From the NCBI GenBank assembly GCA_937919945.1, contig CALESY010000011.1, forward strand, positions 1-6,014: 6,014 nucleotides of DNA, given 5' to 3'. Source of the stretch: an uncultured Chitinophagaceae bacterium. Its GTDB lineage: Bacteria; Bacteroidota; Bacteroidia; Chitinophagales; Chitinophagaceae. Made by a program: the position numbers and the translations under genes. Positions 5,942-6,014 of this stretch are shown piece by piece; position 1 is the stretch's first letter; each line of letters begins with the position of its first letter. Below the pieces are notes generated by a model, which saw nothing but the letters and a program-made list of their open reading frames with translations, was not told where the DNA came from and searched no databases.

Positions 5942-6014
5942 CTAGAATTGATTACCCATTACAAACTTTTGTATCGTAGAATACAGCATAGAAACTGTAT
6001 ATGATATCGCTTGA
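5942..6014 (-). CDS. 3' end of an unidentified minus-strand gene (partial)
   Basis: A minus-strand frame is open from the right edge to a TAG at 5942-5944, ending ...LYSTIQKFVMGNQF. The hairpin terminator follows immediately, which supports a real gene end. The terminal Phe and alternating pattern would suit an outer-membrane beta-barrel C-terminus, but about 23 residues cannot settle this. A second minus-strand frame stopping at 5952-5954 (ending ...FYDTKVCNG) is also open, so the reading frame is not certain. I do not recognise the family. Confidence 0.4.
   Translation of the reverse strand, partial: QAISYTVSMLYSTIQKFVMGNQF

Overview
The window looks like chromosomal DNA of a Bacteroidota bacterium, probably of the Chitinophagaceae/Sphingobacteriales type. 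Four things support this. The DNA is AT-rich. Most start codons lack a Shine-Dalgarno sequence and follow A-rich leaders. The one convincing promoter resembles the Bacteroidota TTG / TAnnTTTG type. The closest family forms I recall for the YHS protein, the 2[4Fe-4S] ferredoxin and the LuxC-like reductase are from this phylum. The genus is an inference; no rRNA or other marker gene is present.

Layout. Positions 1-65 hold the likely tail of a plus-strand gene, followed by a strong hairpin terminator (77-109). From 4094 down to 181 six genes all read on the minus strand. In transcription order they are a secreted YHS-domain protein, a DinB-like four-helix protein, an NRDE/TANGO2-family protein, a membrane-proximal ATP-grasp ligase-like protein, a LysE-type exporter and, after a 133-base gap, a DoxX-like membrane protein. 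The first five are tightly spaced (33 bases, 13-base overlap, 8 bases, 3 bases) and probably form one operon. A 172-base spacer carrying a dyad-symmetric element separates them from an upstream minus-strand gene for a LuxC-family acyl-CoA reductase (4267-5259). That gene is divergent from a plus-strand 2[4Fe-4S] ferredoxin gene (5319-5666), which ends in a very strong terminator (5685-5726). The right end is AT-rich and non-coding up to a second hairpin (5913-5936), beside what is probably the 3' end of a minus-strand gene leaving the window.

How the genes may work together (inference). The ATP-grasp protein and the LysE exporter sit three bases apart, which suggests that a small carboxylate-derived amide or peptide is made and then exported. 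The NRDE protein has an N-terminal Cys2 and the DinB protein a histidine triad, so both could be enzymes or metal/cofactor-handling proteins in the same pathway. None of the genes has a substrate that can be read from sequence. The reductase/ferredoxin pair is a separate unit, plausibly linking acyl-thioester reduction to low-potential electron transfer. No mobile element, CRISPR array, tRNA or rRNA was seen.
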